The position numbers and the translations under genes are program-made. From positions 1 to 34,346 of the forward strand of contig CAKZLR010000018.1 in the NCBI GenBank assembly GCA_937127165.1: a stretch of 34,346 nucleotides of DNA, read 5' to 3'. How positions within the stretch are numbered: position 1 is the first letter of the stretch; every line of letters begins with the position of its first letter. Below the pieces are notes generated by a model that saw nothing but the letters and a program-made list of their open reading frames with translations, was not told where the DNA came from and ran no database searches. The DNA comes from an uncultured Candidatus Peregrinibacteria bacterium (GTDB lineage: Bacteria > Patescibacteriota > JACMRA01). Below are positions 9,231-19,300 of the stretch, one piece after another.

Positions 9231-10481
9231 TTAATCTAAATCGTTATTTGAGTTTTTTGATGGAATAAATTTGGTTGCTAAAAGAGTGGTAATAGGTACA
9301 GCCAACAATAGACCCACGCTACCTCCCATAGTTCTAACTACTTCTTCTATAATCATTTCATTGTTAAGAATAATCCACAGTGGGTTACCGGTGCCAATGG
9401 TTAGCAATAACATCAAAGGTAAAGCTCCGCCAGCATACACCAAGGCCAAAGTGTTGACCATTGAGACTACATGTTCTTTACCTACATTCATAGCTCTCCA
9501 AAAAAGCTCTAAACCACTAAGTTTTGGATTAGCTTTGTGAATTTCTTCAACAATAGCAGCTTGGGTCGTGGCTACATCGTCCAAAATTCCGATGGTACCA
9601 ATGATTATTCCAGCTAGCAAAATACCTTGTATATTTAAGTAATTGTTTAGTTTGTTTGAAATTAAATAGAAAGCTTCGTCACTGCCAATTCCTGACAGTC
9701 TAGTCAGGCCAACAGCCCAAATAGAGAATAAGGTTACGACCAAAATAGTTATCATGATGGAGACTATGGAAATAGTAGATTTTTTGTTGAAACCGTGTGA
9801 AAGATAGGTAGAAACTAAAACAATTATTAAGCTACTGACAAAGGTTATCCAGTATATATTAGCTCCTCCTATTACTTGGGGTAAGAAAAACAGCACCAAT
9901 ACGATAATACTAAAAGTCAATCCTAAAAAAGAGCTTAAACCTTTGAAACCAGATAAAAGTACAACTAAAAGAATAAAGATAAATATTAAATATATGACAA
10001 AATCGATTCTATAAAAATCAGCAAAACTATAAGTTGGTTCCCTTTGACTATCTCCAAAATCTAATTCCCTGACTATAATAGCCGAACCAACTTTAAGTGG
10101 TTCAAGGGTGCTATAAGTAAACACTTCAATATTCACTACTTTACCTTTCTTTGGCCCCTCAACCAGTTCTACTTCAACATTTTGTTGGGTCATATTTATC
10201 CCTAATGGACTCGGTTGAGACTCTCTGGTAATCTCGCTTTTGACTATACCTTTATAAAAATTAATACTGGGCAAGTTTTGACCTTCAAATACAACTTGTT
10301 GCTGAGTGACTCGTCTTTCTTGATCTTTTTGGAGAGTGTTTTGAGCGATGGGGCTAAGAATAGCAAAACTCGTAAGTACGATAAGCAAAGCTAGCAACAA
10401 AGTTAGCAAATTTTTGATTAGTCTAGCTTTTGGAGAATCTGTATTTTGATTTGTCAAAAAGTTTACAAATTTAGACATCAT
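9231..10481 (-). CDS. YibE/F-like multi-TM membrane protein
   Basis: 416 aa, N-terminal TM plus extracytoplasmic domain, then several TMs with GTIGILDDVATTQAAIVEEIHKANP and GKEHVVSMVNTLALVYAGGALPLML, characteristic of YibE/F. Confidence 0.85.
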   Translation of the reverse strand: MMSKFVNFLTNQNTDSPKARLIKNLLTLLLALLIVLTSFAILSPIAQNTLQKDQERRVTQQQVVFEGQNLPSINFYKGIVKSEITRESQPSPLGINMTQQNVEVELVEGPKKGKVVNIEVFTYSTLEPLKVGSAIIVRELDFGDSQREPTYSFADFYRIDFVIYLIFIFILLVVLLSGFKGLSSFLGLTFSIIVLVLFFLPQVIGGANIYWITFVSSLIIVLVSTYLSHGFNKKSTISIVSIMITILVVTLFSIWAVGLTRLSGIGSDEAFYLISNKLNNYLNIQGILLAGIIIGTIGILDDVATTQAAIVEEIHKANPKLSGLELFWRAMNVGKEHVVSMVNTLALVYAGGALPLMLLLTIGTGNPLWIILNNEMIIEEVVRTMGGSVGLLLAVPITTLLATKFIPSKNSNNDLD

Positions 10482-10845
10482 CTTCTATGAAGAATTAGTG
10501 TTATGTAACAATTTTTGTAAAGAGATTTTGAAGTTGAAGCAAGTTTTTTATATTATATTTTAGAGATACTATCCTTTTACAATTTTTATTTTTACAATTT
10601 AATTATTTAATTTTAAAGTTTAGATAAAATTAACTTATAAGACTAAATGGTTCACAACCAAATTAAAAAACCTCTTAAAATTCTTCTCTTAAGGAGTGTT
10701 AACTGTGTTGTTTGGGTTAGTTTGTTAGAATTTGAAGTAGATTTAACATTTTTTACTACAAAAAGTGAGTTATAAACATAAAAACTTGACTAAAAGCCAG
10801 TCCTTGTTTACTAGTTCTACTTAGACAAGAAACTAAGTTAAAACT

Positions 10846-11769
10846 ATGTTATTCGTTTTTTTCAGCTTTTTAGCTACTTTGCTGTTTGGTTTTAGCTTGT
10901 TATTGCTTGTAAATTATGCTCTTGTTGATTGGGAAAAAAATCGGGTTGAGGACTTAGCAAGACAAATCAGACAGCAAGATAGTGTGTCTAATACAAATAA
11001 TATCCTAAGTAAGACTGTTTCTAGTCATAGATTTACTAATGTGGATCTGAAAGACAATTTAAGATCAAGAATTACCCGTCAATCTATTAGTGAGACTGCC
11101 AGTCAAATTTATACAAAAACTATAACTACTATAAAAAATCAAGACTATGCAGGCTGGTGGCAAAAAATAGTTCAAGAGTTTAATAGACTAAAGCAGGATT
11201 GGTTAGGAACTGTTAAAAGTTGGTTAAAATTTTTGATTAGTTTAGCCAGATCCGTAGACGAGAATGAAAAAACAGCAAATCAGATAGACACAGAAAAAGA
11301 AAAAAATCAAATTGCTCACGTAGTTGAGAAAGTTAAAGGGAATAGCCAAATTTATGACCAGTCGAAACCTAGTTTGAATTATATTATTAACGATGCTGCC
11401 AGTACTTTTGAACTGGTAGGCGGGTCTTCTCAGACTCAAACACCCTCTCAATCTACATTTCAAACACCTTCTGTTTTAGAAGATAAGCCCAAAGAACGAC
11501 AACAAGATCCTGCTACTATTGCTCTTGGAGCAGCTTTTGATAAACCTAAAACGGACAAAGATATGACTCAGTTTGAAAAAATAGAAAGAAAGATATTAGA
11601 TAGGCTTCAAGAATCTGGACTAAAAGATTATGATATTTGGTTACAACTTGGTGATTTTTACTTAAAATACGACGAGAAAGAAAAAGCTAAAGAAATATAT
11701 GCTTTGGTGCTAAAGCAAGCTGATGGAGAACAGAAAGAAATAGCTCGCAACCGTTTAATTAGTTTCTAA
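10846..11769 (+). CDS. Membrane-anchored protein with C-terminal TPR-like repeat
   Basis: N-terminal TM (FFSFLATLLFGFSLLLLVNYALV); C-terminal YDIWLQLGDFYLKYDEKEKAKEIYALVL resembles a TPR. Confidence 0.6.
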   Translation: MLFVFFSFLATLLFGFSLLLLVNYALVDWEKNRVEDLARQIRQQDSVSNTNNILSKTVSSHRFTNVDLKDNLRSRITRQSISETASQIYTKTITTIKNQDYAGWWQKIVQEFNRLKQDWLGTVKSWLKFLISLARSVDENEKTANQIDTEKEKNQIAHVVEKVKGNSQIYDQSKPSLNYIINDAASTFELVGGSSQTQTPSQSTFQTPSVLEDKPKERQQDPATIALGAAFDKPKTDKDMTQFEKIERKILDRLQESGLKDYDIWLQLGDFYLKYDEKEKAKEIYALVLKQADGEQKEIARNRLISF

Positions 11770-11770
11770 T

Positions 11771-12367
11771 ATGATAGCTTATTTAAGTGGTAAAGTTGTT
11801 GCTTCGTTCATTGGTCAAATTATTCTCAAACTTCCTTCAGGTGTGGGTTATCTTGTTCAGGTTCCGCCAACTCGTACTTTTATGGTTAATGAAAGCGTAG
11901 ATCTGTTTATTTTGGAAGTCCAGAGGGAAAACAGATCAGACCTTTTTGGTTTCACTGAATTAAAAGACAGGGAATGGGTAGAAAAGCTACTTAAGGTAGA
12001 TGGTGTTGGTCCTAAAACCGCTGCTCAAGTAATTTATGTCTTAGGCTACGAGGGGGTTTCTAGTGCAATCAAAAATAACGATGTAAAAACACTTTCCGCA
12101 ATAAAAGGTTTAGGCCAAAAAACCGCTAAAAAAATTATTTTAGAGATCAAATCTAAAGAAATTGAGATGGAAGACCTGGATCAACAAGATAAGACTACTT
12201 GGCAGGGTGGTGTGGCTACTTCCTTTGCTGAAACTCTATCAAATTTAGGTTATAAAAGGGATGAAATAGTAAGAGTTATAAGTCGTCTAAAGGCAGAAGA
12301 TTTATGGAATGAGAAAGACCTCTCAGGTATGATTAAACAGAGTTTAAAATATTTAGCTAAGAAATAA
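11771..12367 (+). CDS. ruvA: Holliday junction branch migration protein RuvA
   Basis: MIAYLSGKVV start; VDGVGPKTAAQVIYVLG and IKGLGQKTAKKIILEIKSK helix-hairpin-helix motifs. Confidence 0.95.
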   Translation: MIAYLSGKVVASFIGQIILKLPSGVGYLVQVPPTRTFMVNESVDLFILEVQRENRSDLFGFTELKDREWVEKLLKVDGVGPKTAAQVIYVLGYEGVSSAIKNNDVKTLSAIKGLGQKTAKKIILEIKSKEIEMEDLDQQDKTTWQGGVATSFAETLSNLGYKRDEIVRVISRLKAEDLWNEKDLSGMIKQSLKYLAKK

Positions 12368-12646
12368 TCTTTATAAAAATCAGAAAATAATTTGTTAAAA
12401 ACTTAATTATACTAATTAAATTATATTATAAATTATGTTAATAATAAAATATACCAAGGATTAGGTTGAATTTCAAAATTCCAACTAGAATTCCAACCAG
12501 AACTAATTTTGAAGATACTAGATAAACCTATCCTTACGACCTCAGCGAACCAATATTACGAACTAACACAATCACTTTTCGGAAAGTAGATATTCCATTT
12601 TTAGTCTAGAAACGGGCTGTGTACCTTCTCTGAAATTTGCTTAAAA

Positions 12647-13192
12647 TTATTCTCTTCTATCTCTAAATGGATTGAAAAACTTAATTTGGTTGTTCTCTTC
12701 TGTTGGTATCTCGGGTTGAACTTGGGCAGCTTGATTTTGCTCCGGAGTTGTAGTTTGGTTTTGGTATGCTTCTTTTGGTTTTGAGACTCCTTCAGATTTT
12801 GGAGCATTATCGAACTTTTGTTGAATATTTTTTTGGGTTTCTGGGAACAATTCTTGCAAAATCTCAGTGTTGATTTGGTTGACACTTTCTGGGGCATCCT
12901 GAAGAGCTTTAGCTACAATTTCCAGTAAATCATCTAAAGGCAAATTTTTATAACCTTGAGGTTTAGCTTGTATTTGCTCAGCAATTTCTTTTGGTTTTAT
13001 TTTTTTAAGAAGAGCGAAATTAATTAAATCAAGAAAAGTATCTAAATTCTGTTTAAGATTCGGCTCGATTGCGCCACCATAAACAGACACGATTTTTGGA
13101 CCTTCAGGATCATAAATAAGACTAACTAGTAGGTTACCAAAATTGGCAGTTTGCACGACTTGTTCTAATCTTAGACTATACTTGTTTGGCAT
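12647..13192 (-). CDS. TSCPD-like domain protein, paralogous to the C terminus of the upstream ORF
   Basis: NKYSLRLEQVVQTANFGNLLVSLIYDPEGPKIVSVYGGAIEPNLKQNLDTFLDLINFALLKKIKPKEIAEQI aligns with SKYVLKLEQLLKTTDYGDMLLTITYDARGPRIVSLKGRDLPPDLQNTLDLFLELINFILINNIEPRFLSEKL in 13204..15156. Confidence 0.6.
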   Translation of the reverse strand: MPNKYSLRLEQVVQTANFGNLLVSLIYDPEGPKIVSVYGGAIEPNLKQNLDTFLDLINFALLKKIKPKEIAEQIQAKPQGYKNLPLDDLLEIVAKALQDAPESVNQINTEILQELFPETQKNIQQKFDNAPKSEGVSKPKEAYQNQTTTPEQNQAAQVQPEIPTEENNQIKFFNPFRDRRE

Positions 13193-13203
13193 AAAAAAAT
13201 AGT

Positions 13204-15156
13204 TTATTTTGAAACTGAATTAAGTATAATATGGTTTTCTATTTTGTTCAAGTTATTTTCGTCAATTTGTTCAACTATTTCTGGTCTTATTTCTTGCACA
13301 CAACTTGGTGCGGCTCTCAAAGAGCCACTAATAAATTGCAGAATCGCTTTGATAGGTAAGTTGATGTGCTCATATTTAGCATACTCTAGTTTTTCTGATA
13401 AAAATCTAGGTTCAATATTGTTGATTAAGATAAAGTTAATCAGCTCTAAGAACAGATCTAAAGTGTTTTGTAAATCTGGTGGTAAATCTCTACCTTTAAG
13501 AGATACAATCCTAGGACCCCTTGCATCATATGTAATCGTGAGCAACATATCCCCATAATCAGTAGTTTTAAGTAGCTGTTCTAATTTTAGCACATACTTA
13601 GATAAAGAACCTAAGTTAGTTGCCAAAATTTCAGGTTTGTATTGGTGATGAGTGGTGTTTGGGGTTATTTGATAGTTTTCTGGTGGAAGTTTAGATTCTA
13701 ATTCCTGTTGTTTTTTAATAGCTTGCTTAAGAGTATTTTGTAATTCTAAAATGATAGAGCGTTGAGAACTGGCCTTTTGAATCAAAATTTGTATATATTG
13801 AGGCAATTCTTTTGAATCTAAATCGACCCATTCAAGCTTATTACTATTTGCAAAATATTTAGAGTCTATTAAAAACCCTAAGTGTAAAGTGGATTCTTTT
13901 GTTTCTTTAATTTCTGTTGTAGAAACCAAACTAGAAGTAACAGTGCCATAGAAATCAAAATATTCGTTCAGAAAGCTTTGTAAAACCTCTTCAGATTCTT
14001 TATTTTCTTTAAAATTGGTTGATGGAAGCTTAATCACACCTTCAGACCGTTTGTCAATAGCTATCAAATTCTTATTAAAATTTATTATCAGAGCATTCAA
14101 AACTATTTGTGATTTTGGCTCTATTGTTGATTTTTCTCGTTGGTTGATTGTAGCTAAAAGATCTGACAATTCGACAACTGACAACTCATTTTCGTTCCAT
14201 AATTTTTCTTCAGTTTCTTTATTTCCGTCAGTTAATCTATAAAGAGTTTGATTTTTTTCTGGTTGGACATCAATATCAACCACTTGTAAAATTTTAGATT
14301 GACCATCAATTGTTACTCTAACAAGTTCACCAATTTGAAACATCGGTTCATCTATCTTAGGTAGATCGGTTTTGGTAATTACAGGGTGATTATCGTCTTG
14401 TGAAGAAGTAAATTGTGTAGTATCAATAGTGGTTGGGGGTGAGTATTGATCTCTATCACTCCAAACTTGCCAAGGTTGACTTTGAGGGAAAAGTAAAATA
14501 CTACTATTCCTTCTAGGAATTAATTCGAAGGGGCTTTGTAGGATTGTATTTTGGTCAAAAATCTTATAGAGATCTGTACCATTTTTAATTTCTCCTGTGT
14601 TTTTGTTATACCAAAACTCGAAAGATTTTGGTCTAAGGTGTTTTTTAATTTTTTCCCAGGCCAAGCAAGGACCTTTTTCTTCGGCTAACGATTCACTGGC
14701 TCGATAGGCTTTATTACTAATGAAGTTACCAATATAATTAATTATATCTAACTCGTTGATATGTTTGTTTTGTTCTAGAAAATCATCAAAATCAGCTATT
14801 CCAATAGCAATTTTTCGATATTGAGCGACTACAGCCAAAGCCTCAGGACTAAATTGAATTTTATCAAGTAAGGCATCCAAAAATCTAACAGCTGTCTCGA
14901 TTGTATCTTGTAAGAGACTTTCATCCAAAGCTTTTTGATTATCTAAATATTTACACAGTAGGATATCTCCATATGTGGTAGCAGGTTTAGTTTGGGTTTT
15001 GTCCTGATATAAAAGCTCTAATGTCTTGTTGCTAACAACAAAAAGTCTTCTGGCGTGTAATACTTCTGTATATTTCTTCTCCCAAAATTTTCTCAATTCC
15101 GGAGTACTCTCAGTTTCCGCTGCCAACTTAAGCAGTCTTTCCAAGACAGATGACAT
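13204..15156 (-). CDS. Ribonucleotide-reductase-derived multidomain protein (RNR-like segment, degenerate NUDIX-like segment, TSCPD-like tail)
   Basis: TTYGDILLCKYLDNQKALDESLLQDTIETAVRFLDALLDKIQF, YRKIAIGIADFDDFLEQ and ISNKAYRASESLAEEKGPCLAWEK resemble the C-terminal part of class II/I RNR large subunits. NUDIX-like IVLNALIINFNKNLIAIDKRSEGVIKLPSTNF..., then a TSCPD-like end. Confidence 0.6.
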   Translation of the reverse strand: MSSVLERLLKLAAETESTPELRKFWEKKYTEVLHARRLFVVSNKTLELLYQDKTQTKPATTYGDILLCKYLDNQKALDESLLQDTIETAVRFLDALLDKIQFSPEALAVVAQYRKIAIGIADFDDFLEQNKHINELDIINYIGNFISNKAYRASESLAEEKGPCLAWEKIKKHLRPKSFEFWYNKNTGEIKNGTDLYKIFDQNTILQSPFELIPRRNSSILLFPQSQPWQVWSDRDQYSPPTTIDTTQFTSSQDDNHPVITKTDLPKIDEPMFQIGELVRVTIDGQSKILQVVDIDVQPEKNQTLYRLTDGNKETEEKLWNENELSVVELSDLLATINQREKSTIEPKSQIVLNALIINFNKNLIAIDKRSEGVIKLPSTNFKENKESEEVLQSFLNEYFDFYGTVTSSLVSTTEIKETKESTLHLGFLIDSKYFANSNKLEWVDLDSKELPQYIQILIQKASSQRSIILELQNTLKQAIKKQQELESKLPPENYQITPNTTHHQYKPEILATNLGSLSKYVLKLEQLLKTTDYGDMLLTITYDARGPRIVSLKGRDLPPDLQNTLDLFLELINFILINNIEPRFLSEKLEYAKYEHINLPIKAILQFISGSLRAAPSCVQEIRPEIVEQIDENNLNKIENHIILNSVSK

Positions 15157-15623
15157 ATAGAGTTATTATAGCAAATTTCTTTTTGATTGGCAAGGGTGTA
15201 GATGTCTCATTTATGTTTTTACAGCATAGTAGGAATATTGAAATTAAGCTAAATAATATCTATTTTATCTACTCTATATTGTGGTAAAGTCTATAAAGAC
15301 AGCTTTATGGCGTCTCGGGTTAGATACACCATTTTTACAAAGATTTTTCAGAAAGGATGAATACTACAAAGTTACTACAAAAAATATAAAAAATTTTTAA
15401 ATCATTATCTTTTTTGGCTCAACACTATACCTCAATCTAACAAACCAGTAAAATATGGTTATTTGGTTATTAAAAGTACTTTTACTTAAAGCAAGCGAAG
15501 CATGTTTATGATAACGGACTACGACCTATAAGCAACTCAAAAATTCTTTGCTCGAAAAATTAAACCAAAGACAAACTACAAAAACCCTAAATCTCTAATG
15601 ACTTTTTAAGTCTTTTACTAAAC

Positions 15624-16349
15624 CTATTTTTTCACTACCACACAGCTGGCAATCATATCATGTAAAGTCTGTCTTTTTTCTGTAAACAATACCATCAAAT
15701 GACCAATTCCGAAAGTGAACCCAGTGATTATTTTAGCAAAATTTCTACCAGTAGCTCTGGCAAAACTGATTTTGTTGCCATTCAAATCTGTTACTTTTAG
15801 CCCTAGAACTAGCTTGCCTACGGTTCCTTGATATTCTGAAGATTCCATAATAGAATAATATAACCAAGTAAATACAAGTGATGTTATGTGGACCATGATA
15901 AGTAGAAAAATTATTGATCTAAAAAAACTAAAAAAAGCTTCTTGTGCAATTTTCTCCTCTTCTGGAGTTAAATTCAGTTCTTTTCCACTAACAGTTATCG
16001 TATTGGATGAAGGTCTGTTGTTTATCAAATTGTTATTACTATTTCTTCTATCTGAAGATTTTTCTAACCTTTCTAGAGTTGTTTCTAATTCAGAAAAAGA
16101 ATTAATCATAGAAGGTAAAAACGGTATTGCAACAACAAACGATAATATAGAACTTATTACAGATATAACTAAAAAATCTACAAAGTAGCCACCAATTCTT
16201 TCCCAAAAACTAGCATAAACAAGATTGTTCTGGTAGTTTAAGTTAGAATTATTTCCAGGTTGAGGTCGGTAATATTGATTGGTGGGTGTTGTTTGAACAA
16301 ATCCTGCTTCATCTTGAGAAAAGCCTTGTTGTGGAGTAGTTGGTTGCAT
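15624..16349 (-). CDS. RDD family membrane protein
   Basis: YASFWERIGGYFVDFLVI, GTVGKLVLGLKVTDLNGNKISFARATGRNFAKII and KRQTLHDMIASCVVVKK are RDD-domain signatures. Confidence 0.88.
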   Translation of the reverse strand: MQPTTPQQGFSQDEAGFVQTTPTNQYYRPQPGNNSNLNYQNNLVYASFWERIGGYFVDFLVISVISSILSFVVAIPFLPSMINSFSELETTLERLEKSSDRRNSNNNLINNRPSSNTITVSGKELNLTPEEEKIAQEAFFSFFRSIIFLLIMVHITSLVFTWLYYSIMESSEYQGTVGKLVLGLKVTDLNGNKISFARATGRNFAKIITGFTFGIGHLMVLFTEKRQTLHDMIASCVVVKK

Positions 16350-16360
16350 AATACTAAAAA

Positions 16361-19300
16361 TTAGTTATTTAAAAAATTAATTTTGGATTGTTGTTGATCT
16401 AACTCTTGTTTTCTTTGCAAAAGTTGTTGTCGTTTTTCAGTCACCACCTCAGGGTCGGCATTTTGTACAAAATTGGGATTTTGTAATTGGTTTTGTAAAA
16501 ACTCAATTTGAGTTTCCAAGTCTTTTATAATTTTGTTAGTTCTGTTAACTTCAGTTTGCTTGTTTGGGATATAAGCTAGAATATCCAAAGAGTATTCATA
16601 ACCCTCTTTTTGAACACTATACAATCCCTGCTTTTGTTCTGGTACTATCTCGCTTCTGGTTGTTATCTGGATAAACTTACTGTATTTATTAAGCAATACT
16701 GATTGGGAATATACTTGAATTGATTTGGCAGGATCAATAGCAAACAAACCTCGAGTGGAACGGAGATCTTGAATAAATCTAATAATTGCAGCAAACTCTT
16801 CAGCTTGAACCTGACTATTAGGGTTTTTTGACCACAACTGGCGGTACTGCTCATTTCTCTCGAGAGCAAAAGCTAAAAGGCTTGTTTGGCCAAAAAATTC
16901 CGACCACAAAACTTCTGTTTCAAAAGGTATAAACGGTGAAACTGTGATGATAAATTGCTGAAATAGACTTTTTGCAAAAGCAACCTGTGTTTCGTCTGTT
17001 TTTAGATACTCAATATACCAATCAGCAAAATTGTCCCACAAAAAGCCATACAAAACATCAACCGAGTGAGCTAGTTCGTAGTTTTGTAGATTATGCTCTA
17101 AGTTATCTTGTAAATCTAAATATTTTTGCAAAATCCACCACGAAGCGGAGGCTAGTGATTCTGGTGATAAAAATATTTCGTTTGATACTGGGTTTGTTTT
17201 TAAGAAGGTAGATTTAGGTTTTTCTAGAGCTGTTGTAACTTTTTCTTGCCAATTTCCACTTTTGAATTCTAAAAAACGAGCAACATTCCAAATTTTATTA
17301 CCAAAGTTCCGGTATTTCTCCATTAAACGATCGGCTAAATTACCACCAAATCGCATATTTCTTCCCGGAATCATACCACTCAGCATTGATAGTCTAAGGG
17401 AGTCACTAGAAAATTTAGCGATAGCTTCTCCGGGCTCTAAACCATTTTTCAAAGACTTACTCATTTTACGACCTTTTTCATCCAAAATAGTAGGAGTAAT
17501 TACTAGATTTTCAAAGGGAACACGATTAGTAAAATATTTACCCAAAGTGATCATTCTAACTATCCATAAATAAAAAATCTCTTTGGCCGTAACCATGGTT
17601 TGGGTTGGGTAAAATTCTTCAAAATCAACTTTTTTAGCCAAATTTTGTTCCATTAGTTGGTTGTTAAACTCAGTTCTAAAATTAGTAGAAAATTTGTTTA
17701 GCACAAACTCAATACTTTCTTCAAATCCATTAATTATTTTGCCTTTAACATCTTTTAAATCGACCCACTTAGTAGTTTGATAATCCGCGCAAACACCCTC
17801 TTTTTCGGACTCAGTTTCTACATAGAAAAGATTAGATTCAAGTCGAATGTTTTGCAATTCGTTATTTTTGTAAAAATTGAATCCAAGAAAAATTTTACCT
17901 ACAAAATCCAACTTAGTTATTTCGTTCCTACTTATACCGGTTTCTTCTTCAAATTCTCTTAAAAGGGTTTTTTGAGCAGTTTCACCAAGCTCTAACTTAC
18001 CACCAACTAAATGATATTCAGCTTTTTCTTCACTCACATTTCTGAGTATATCCCAGTTTATTTTGGGAAATAGTAGTTTTTTGGTTTTAGGATTATAAAT
18101 AATTGCATGAGCCCCAAACCGGTTTTGGAAATGCTGGTCCAAACTAATATATTTGGAAAAAGTATAAAAGTAGTTACTATATAAAATATAGTCTTCAATT
18201 TCGGGAAAATGTGGGATATTGAAATGAGCTCGATTATCAAAAATAAACCGCTTGCTGGTTGGCAACCGAGATATTATTTGATTAAATTGCTCAAACGGAA
18301 CAATCTGATCGTCGGTGGAGTGATAGACAAAAATTTGCTCACAGTTTTCTTTGATTAAATCAAGTTCGGTTTGAATCTCAAAAGTATAAGCATCAGTGCA
18401 AGCTGCCACCAAATGAAGTTGCTTCACTTTGAGAGAGTTTTCGGATAGATATTTGAGTAAAAAGTTACCACCAAGACTGTGACCAACTAAAAATAGTTCA
18501 TTTTCTGGATCAATTTGAGCAATATATTTTTCAAACCAAATCTTCCAAGCTTCATAATTGGCATTTTGTTTGTTTGGCATTTGTGGGTAAAACACTTCTA
18601 TTCCAGCACTGGAGAGTTTGGTAAACAAGTTGATTTTCCAGTCGATTTTTTGCTGGCGAATGTCTATCTCTCTTTGCTTCAGCTCCTCCAGCATTTCTTG
18701 GTCAGTTTTAAAAGCATCTCCACCACCAACTATTACTACAGTTTTTTGAGGTTTAACTGTTTCCACGAAATCCAAAGTAGATAGCGGCCAAAGCGAGGAT
18801 GAAAACCAAGTATCTAAAATTTTGCTTTCTTGTACCCAGTTTCCAGGTAAATCAGGCTTATTTGGACTAACTTGGAATTTGTGCCTAATTTCAGGATTTT
18901 TCAACCACTCTTGATAACTAAAAAATTTTTTTTCTGGATTGGTGTCTAAATTATACCACACAGGAATTTTATGACCCCAGGTAAGATCTCGAGAAATACA
19001 CCAATCAAGAACATTTTGGATAAAATTTTGACCTCTTTGTCTAAATTCACTAGGATAAAAATTAACCTCATCTAAACCTTTAAGGGTTAGTTTTTGTAAG
19101 TTGGTTTTTTTGCTAAACAACTTGTGAATATCCTCAAACTTGTCCAGAATTTGACTTTCTGGTAGTATTTCAAGTAATTTATCTTTACCTGCCCAGCCCC
19201 AGCTGCAACCAATAATTTTGGTTTTGTCCATAAAGTTCTGTAATTCAATCACATCATCTTTAGTGTCAGTAAAATAGTAAACTTGTGTGGGAGATATACC

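Noticed and set aside
12601-12897. ORF overlapping the 12647..13192 gene in another frame
   Set aside because: Low-complexity Lys/Gln-rich alternative frame of a gene with a supported domain.
13244-14242. Plus-strand ORFs 13244-13558 and 14015-14242
   Set aside because: Antisense to the RNR-derived ORF; no recognisable motifs.
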